A stretch of DNA of 64,000 bases from Actinomycetospora chiangmaiensis DSM 45062 (GTDB lineage Bacteria > Actinomycetota > Actinomycetes > Mycobacteriales > Pseudonocardiaceae): the NCBI RefSeq assembly GCF_000379625.1, contig NZ_KB903220.1, positions 101 through 64,100 on the forward strand. Direction: 5' to 3'. Under the pieces are notes generated by a model. The model ran no database searches and was not told where the DNA came from. It saw only the letters and a list, made by a program, of their open reading frames with translations. Every line of letters begins with the position of its first letter. Within the stretch, counting starts at the first letter, position 1. The translations under genes and the position numbers were made by a program. Positions 60,009-64,000 of the stretch are shown here, one piece after another.

Positions 60009-60836
60009 GGCGACCGCCGTCAGCACCAGCGCGGCGCCCACCAGCACCACCGGCCGGAACTCCTCGCCCAGCACCAGTACGCCCGTGAGGTAGGCGACCA
60101 CCGGCACCGCGTACGCGTACGTGCCGACCACCGACACCGGCGCGTGCCGCACCAGCCACGTGAACAGCGCGAACCCGGCGAGCGAGTCGACCACCAGGAG
60201 CACCGCCACGGCGGCCCACGAGCTCCCGTTCCCGACGCCGGGTGCGGCCGGCTCGACCGCCAGGCCGGCGGTGAGCACGAGGGCGCCGCCCGCCACGAGC
60301 TGCACGGCCGTGGCGGCACCGGGCGTGGGGAGGACGACGCTGCGGGAGGCGACGAGGGTGCCGGCGGCCCACAGGACGCTCGTCCCCAGGACCAGCAGGG
60401 CCCACGGTGTCCAGGCCGGACCGCCCGACCCCGCCAGGACGATCACCGCGACCCCGGCCAGGCCCAGCACCAGGCACCCCCACTCGCGGCGCCCCGTCGG
60501 CTCCCCGACGACGGCGCGCAGGACCACCAGCCACAGCGGGATCGACGCGGCCAGCAGCGCCGAGGTCGAGGCGGGCACGTGCGCCACGGCGAGGGCCGCG
60601 AGCCCCTGCGCGCCGAGCAGGCAGCACCCGACGAGCGCCGCCCGGCGCAGCGCCGGCACGGACGTGCGGCGCAGGTCCCGCGCCCGCGCGACCGCCAGGA
60701 CCACACCCGCCGTCAGGAAGACGGCGCCGGAGGTGGTGAGGGGCGGCAGGGTCCCGACCATCACCCGCATCGCGGGGAACGAGGAACCCCAGCAGAGCCA
60801 GAGGATGACGAGGGCGAGCGGGACGCGGGCGGACAT
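59940..60836 (-). CDS. EamA/DMT family transporter
   Basis: A 298-aa membrane protein with ten hydrophobic segments in two EamA repeats: the first begins ALVILWLCWGSSFPAMR (WGSxF motif of the family) and the second around WALLVLGTSVLWAAGTLVA; a conserved TSALLAASIPLWLVV lies in helix 4. The family exports amino acids and other metabolites. ATG at 60836. It is divergent from a LysR gene and tail-to-tail with the IniC-like gene. Confidence 0.9.
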   Translation of the reverse strand: MSARVPLALVILWLCWGSSFPAMRVMVGTLPPLTTSGAVFLTAGVVLAVARARDLRRTSVPALRRAALVGCCLLGAQGLAALAVAHVPASTSALLAASIPLWLVVLRAVVGEPTGRREWGCLVLGLAGVAVIVLAGSGGPAWTPWALLVLGTSVLWAAGTLVASRSVVLPTPGAATAVQLVAGGALVLTAGLAVEPAAPGVGNGSSWAAVAVLLVVDSLAGFALFTWLVRHAPVSVVGTYAYAVPVVAYLTGVLVLGEEFRPVVLVGAALVLTAVALQVRQHALARPHSGPGDLGRRP

Positions 60837-60842
60837 GACGAC

Positions 60843-60883
60843 AGGAGAAGTCCGTGACGCGCATGAGTCCAACGACTTCTCCT
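60843..60883. promoter_or_regulatory. Inverted repeat between divergent EamA and LysR genes
   Basis: Perfect 10-bp arms AGGAGAAGTC and GACTTCTCCT separated by 21 nt in the 70-bp intergenic region. This is a likely LysR regulator site, although the left arm also coincides with the ribosome binding zone of the EamA gene only in reverse. Confidence 0.5.
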
Positions 60884-60906
60884 CCTACCCGGCATGATGG
60901 GGACTC

Positions 60907-61743
60907 ATGGACGTCGCGCTGGCCCAGCTGGACGCCGTGCTCGCGCTGGCCGAGCACGGCAGCTTTACCCGTGCGGCCGCGGCACTGGGGCGGACGCAGT
61001 CGGCCGTGAGCCGGTCGGTCGCCACCCTGGAGCGGCGGCTGGGGGCGCCGGTCGCGCACCGGGGACCGGTCGTGACGCTGACCGCGACCGGGCGGGAGGT
61101 CGCCGAGCACGCGCGCGCCGTCCGGGGCCACCTCGACGCGGTGGCGGGGCTGGCGCAGCGCGGGACGCAGGCCGACCTGCGGGTGGGCGCGGTGCACTCG
61201 GCCACCGTGCGGCTGGTGCCGGCGGTGGTGCGGCGGGTGCCGAGCCGGGTGTGGGTGGTGCAGGGCGACGACGACGAGCTCGCGGCGTGGTTCGCGGCCG
61301 GGACCGTCGACCTCGCGGTCTCGACGTGGGGCCCCGAGCACTTCGACGGCGCGGCGGCCCACCTGGTGCGGGAGGACGCGTTCCTCGCGGTGCTCCCGGC
61401 GCGGCACCCGCTGGTGGGGCGCGGCCCGGTCGGGCTCCGGGCGCTCGTGGAGGCGGGCGTGGCCGACCCGGGTGGGACGTGCGGGCCGCAACTGGCGGAC
61501 GGCTACGTCGCGCACGGCGAGTCGTGGGTGCCGGCGCACGTCGTGCGCGACGTCGGGACCGTGCTGGCGATGGCGGCCGCGGGGATCACGGTGGGCGTGC
61601 TCCCGGCCCTGGCGCTGCCCGACCCGTTGCCCACGGGGGTCGTGGTCCTGCCGCTCGACCCGCCGTTGGGCCGGACCGTGCACGTCCACGTCCGGTCGGT
61701 CCCGGGCGCGGCGGACCTGGCGGAACTGCTGACGTCGGCGTAG
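60907..61743 (+). CDS. LysR family transcriptional regulator
   Basis: A 278-aa LysR-type regulator. N-terminal winged helix (LDAVLALAEHGSFTRAAAAL, then GRTQSAVSRSVATLERRLG, residues 8-46), followed by a periplasmic-binding-protein-like effector domain. It diverges from the EamA transporter gene across an inverted repeat, the usual layout of a LysR protein that activates an exporter and represses itself. Confidence 0.92.
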   Translation: MDVALAQLDAVLALAEHGSFTRAAAALGRTQSAVSRSVATLERRLGAPVAHRGPVVTLTATGREVAEHARAVRGHLDAVAGLAQRGTQADLRVGAVHSATVRLVPAVVRRVPSRVWVVQGDDDELAAWFAAGTVDLAVSTWGPEHFDGAAAHLVREDAFLAVLPARHPLVGRGPVGLRALVEAGVADPGGTCGPQLADGYVAHGESWVPAHVVRDVGTVLAMAAAGITVGVLPALALPDPLPTGVVVLPLDPPLGRTVHVHVRSVPGAADLAELLTSA

Positions 61744-61783
61744 TCGCGGCGCGGACCGCCGCGTCGGTCTACGGTTCCGGATC

Positions 61784-62362
61784 ATGATCGTCCTGGATCT
61801 CGGCGGTGTCCTCGTGCGTTCCGACGAGGTGATGGCGGCCGTCGCGGAGCGGCTCGGCGTGTCCCGGTCGGCGCTCGAGGCGGTCTACTACGGACCGGCG
61901 CGGGAGGCGTTCGACCTGGGCGGGTCGGACCTGGCGTACTGGACCGCAGTGGGGGAGCGGCTCGGCGTCACCGTGAGCGCCGCCGACGCCGCGGAACTCA
62001 CCACGATCGACGCGCGGAAGTGGGCCGACCTGCCGTCGGAGTCCGCGGCGTTCCTGGCGGCGCTGGACGGGGAGCGGACCGCGGTGCTGTCGAACGCGCC
62101 GGCGCACCTGGCCGAGACCGTGCGCGGCGCCGAGTGGTCGCAGGGGTTCGAGACGTTGCTGTTCTCGGCCGAGGTCGCGCTCGTGAAGCCCGACCCGGCG
62201 ATCTACGCCGCGGCCGACCGGGCCTACGGCACGACGCCGGAGGAGTGCGTGTTCTTCGACGACCGGCCCCGCAACGTCGAGGCCGCCCGCGCCCACGGCT
62301 GGGCGGCGCACGTGTGGGAGGGCCCGGACGCCGCGCTGGAGGTCCTGCGCGCGCGGCGGTGA
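61784..62362 (+). CDS. HAD family hydrolase
   Basis: A 192-aa haloacid-dehalogenase superfamily protein of the HAD-IA type. Motif I is IVLDLGGVLV, in which the usual DxDxx(V/T) is DLGGV with the nucleophile Asp at residue 4; motif II AVLSNAP; motif III Lys in VALVKPDPAIY; motif IV FFDDRPRNVEAAR. The GGV form is that of epoxide hydrolase N-terminal-like and YihX-type phosphatases. Followed by a methyltransferase gene 41 nt downstream. Confidence 0.88.
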   Translation: MIVLDLGGVLVRSDEVMAAVAERLGVSRSALEAVYYGPAREAFDLGGSDLAYWTAVGERLGVTVSAADAAELTTIDARKWADLPSESAAFLAALDGERTAVLSNAPAHLAETVRGAEWSQGFETLLFSAEVALVKPDPAIYAAADRAYGTTPEECVFFDDRPRNVEAARAHGWAAHVWEGPDAALEVLRARR

Positions 62363-62403
62363 GCGGGTCGCCGTACCTGCCCAGGCGTCTACGGTGCGGG
62401 GTC

Positions 62404-63054
62404 GTGCGCCGCCCCGAGGACCTCGACACCGTCCGGGACTCCTACGACCGCGTCGCCGACGCCTACGTCGAGATGGTCGAGACGACGGGCCTGGGTGACA
62501 TCCGGACCCACCCCTGGATGCAGGCGTCGATCGACGCGTTCGCCTCGGCGGTCGCCGGTCGGGGACCCGTGCTCGACGTCGGGTGCGGGCCCGGTCTGGT
62601 CACGGCGTACCTGGCCGATCGAGGTCTCGACGTCACCGGGGTGGACCTCTCGCCGCGCATGATCGAGCACGCCCGCCGCCGCCACCCCGCGTGCACCTTC
62701 CGGGTCGCGTCCGCGACCGAGCTCGATCTCGCCGAGGCGTCGTACGGCGGCATCCTCGGCTGGTGGTCGCTGTTCAACCTGCCGCGCGACGTGCTGCCCG
62801 AGGTCCTGGCGTCGTTCGCCCGGGCGCTCGTGCCGGGCGGGCAGCTGATCGTCGCGACGCACGTCGGTGACGAGGACCTGCAGCGGACAGAGGCCTACGG
62901 CGGGGTCCCGGTCCGGTGGACCACCCACCAGTGGCGACCCGAGCAGCTCACGACCCTGCTCGAGGCGGCCGGGCTGCACGTCGTGGCCGACCTCCGGCTG
63001 CCCGCCGAGCCCCCGATCGGACCGACGACCGTGCTGTGCGCGCGGCGCCGCTGA
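62404..63054 (+). CDS. Class I SAM-dependent methyltransferase
   Basis: A 216-aa protein with AdoMet motif I VLDVGCGPGLVTAYLA (about residues 48-63), post-I VTGVDLSPRMIEHARRR, motif II GGILGWWSLFNLPRD, and motif III VPGGQLIVATHV. The start MRRPEDLDTVRDSYDRVADA is the standard opening of ubiE-like small-molecule methyltransferases, which is why GTG at 62404 is chosen over the in-frame GTG at 62359 that overlaps the HAD stop. Confidence 0.87.
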   Translation: MRRPEDLDTVRDSYDRVADAYVEMVETTGLGDIRTHPWMQASIDAFASAVAGRGPVLDVGCGPGLVTAYLADRGLDVTGVDLSPRMIEHARRRHPACTFRVASATELDLAEASYGGILGWWSLFNLPRDVLPEVLASFARALVPGGQLIVATHVGDEDLQRTEAYGGVPVRWTTHQWRPEQLTTLLEAAGLHVVADLRLPAEPPIGPTTVLCARRR

Positions 63055-63135
63055 ACACCTTCGGGTGAGGCCGTTCCCTCCCGCGGCCCGAAGCGGCACG
63101 GTGAGCAGGGTCGACGGTGACGGAAGGGGCGGCCG

Positions 63136-64000
63136 ATGACGACGGCGATGGAGGGCGGCGGGCACTACAACGCCCACGCGTCGGCGCAGGCCGCGTCGGC
63201 CACGTTCGCCCTGGACCTGGTGCGGGACGCAGCGCGCACGGCGCCGGTCGGGCCCGACGGGACGGTCACCGTCGTCGACTACGGCGCCTCGGAGGGCCGG
63301 AACTCGCTGGCGCCCGTGGGTGCCGTCGTCGAGACCCTCCGGCAGGTCCACGGCGAGGGCCTGCCGGTCCGCGTGTTCCACACCGACCTGCCGGACAACG
63401 ACTTCAGCTCGCTCTTCCACATCCTCGCCGAGGACCCGGCGAGTTACCTGCGACCCGGGATCCACCCGGCGGCGATCGGCCGGTCGTTCTACGAGCAGCT
63501 GCTCCCGGCGGGCTCGGTGGGTCTGGGGTGGAGCTCGATCGCGGTGCACTGGCTGCGCGAGGTCCCGGGGCCGCTGCACGGGTTCTGGCCGACGGTCGCG
63601 ACCGGGGGGCAGGCCGCGGCGTGGACGCGCGCCGCGGCGGCGGACTGGTCGGCGTTCCTGACGGCGAGGGCGGCCGAGCTGCTGCCCGGGGCGCGGCTCG
63701 TGGTCGTCGTCGGTGGCGCGCACGGTGACGGCCCCACACGGCGGTCGGGCGCGGAGCCGGTCATGGCCGAGGTCGCCCGTGGTCTGGCGGCCCTCGTCGA
63801 GGCCGGGGTGCTCTCCGCCGCGGAGCGGGACGCGATGGTGATCCCCGCGTGGTACCGCACGGAGGCGGAGTGGCGGGCCCCGTTCTCCGACGGCCTCGGC
63901 CTCGAGCTCGAGCGGTTCGAGCACGTGGACCTGGGCGACCCGCTGTGGCAGCAGAGCGGCGGCGCCGGCTACGCGCAGGCCGTCGCCGCGGCGATTCGGG
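63136..64000 (+). CDS. SABATH-type carboxyl methyltransferase, 3' end beyond the window
   Basis: 288 codons are visible without a stop. The start MEGGGHYNAHASAQA resembles the SABATH opening (M-x-GG-x-G/H-YxxxSxxQ), followed by VTVVDYGASEGRNSLAPVGA (AdoMet site, about residues 46-65), VFHTDLPDNDFSSLFHIL, SFYEQLLPAGSVGLGWSSIA and HWLREVPG (about 130-155), all in the order found in plant salicylate and jasmonate carboxyl methyltransferases and their bacterial relatives. It would methylate the carboxyl group of a small acid. ATG at 63136 has GGGGCGG upstream. Confidence 0.82.
   Translation, partial: MTTAMEGGGHYNAHASAQAASATFALDLVRDAARTAPVGPDGTVTVVDYGASEGRNSLAPVGAVVETLRQVHGEGLPVRVFHTDLPDNDFSSLFHILAEDPASYLRPGIHPAAIGRSFYEQLLPAGSVGLGWSSIAVHWLREVPGPLHGFWPTVATGGQAAAWTRAAAADWSAFLTARAAELLPGARLVVVVGGAHGDGPTRRSGAEPVMAEVARGLAALVEAGVLSAAERDAMVIPAWYRTEAEWRAPFSDGLGLELERFEHVDLGDPLWQQSGGAGYAQAVAAAIR

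Noticed and set aside
1-64000. CRISPR array, rRNA or tRNA genes
   Set aside because: No regularly spaced direct repeats and no T-loop consensus with matching acceptor stem were noticed on reading; a tRNA scan would be decisive.

Overview
The window looks like a chromosome segment of a very GC-rich actinobacterium, most likely of the Pseudonocardia/Pseudonocardiaceae type. The reasons are strongly GC-biased third codon positions, many GTG starts with stop/start overlaps, type VII secretion (EspC-like) proteins, a DUF3558 lipoprotein, an isoniazid-inducible (ini) style dynamin locus, and a gene pair matching mycobacterial Rv1354c/Rv1355c. All product names come from reading motifs and gene order; no database search was run.

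Region 1 (1-12.3 kb) is accessory DNA with visibly lower GC than the rest. An IS481-type transposase fragment and terminal repeats abut a tightly coupled five-gene minus-strand operon: DNA cytosine-5 methyltransferase, P-loop ATPase with a cysteine cluster, unknown partner, a giant protein combining a PD-(D/E)xK-like motif with a HerA-type ATPase, and a Vsr-like endonuclease. Order and architecture recall the DptF-DptG-DptH restriction module of DNA phosphorothioation systems, but with a 5mC methyltransferase in place of the dnd modification genes. This is the best candidate for an undescribed defence system here. About 1.5 kb of gene-poor DNA follows.

Region 2 (12.4-20.8 kb) is a plus-strand catabolic operon: HyuA/HyuB-type ATP-dependent hydrolase or carboxylase, a salicylyl-CoA-hydroxylase-like flavoprotein, an aryl-AMP/CoA ligase and a maleate isomerase-like protein. 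A related zone (24-29.7 kb) carries an amidohydrolase/decarboxylase, a quinone-reductase-like MDR protein, two TetR regulators, a VOC protein and an alpha/beta hydrolase, with several long palindromes. Between them lies a minus-strand type VII polymorphic toxin cassette (EspC-like protein, toxin, immunity candidate).

Region 3 (29.7-43.5 kb) is mixed: lipoproteins and envelope proteins, a Rieske protein beside a frameshifted membrane esterase, an SMP-30 family protein, a DrrAB-like ABC exporter with its TetR regulator, a CPA1 Na+/H+ antiporter, a Nudix hydrolase, a flavin monooxygenase and an internally deleted amidase.

Region 4 (43.6-60 kb) has a c-di-GMP operon (GNAT-like protein, E1/nitroreductase fusion, GAF-GGDEF-EAL protein), an S9 peptidase, an AbiEi/DUF559 gene bracketed by two 67-nt palindromes, and an ini locus: LuxR regulator and membrane-anchored Hsp70 on one strand, diverging from IniB-, IniA- and IniC-like genes. 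The right end holds an EamA exporter with a divergent LysR regulator, a HAD phosphatase, a class I methyltransferase and a SABATH-like methyltransferase cut by the window edge. No rRNA, tRNA or CRISPR array was recognised.
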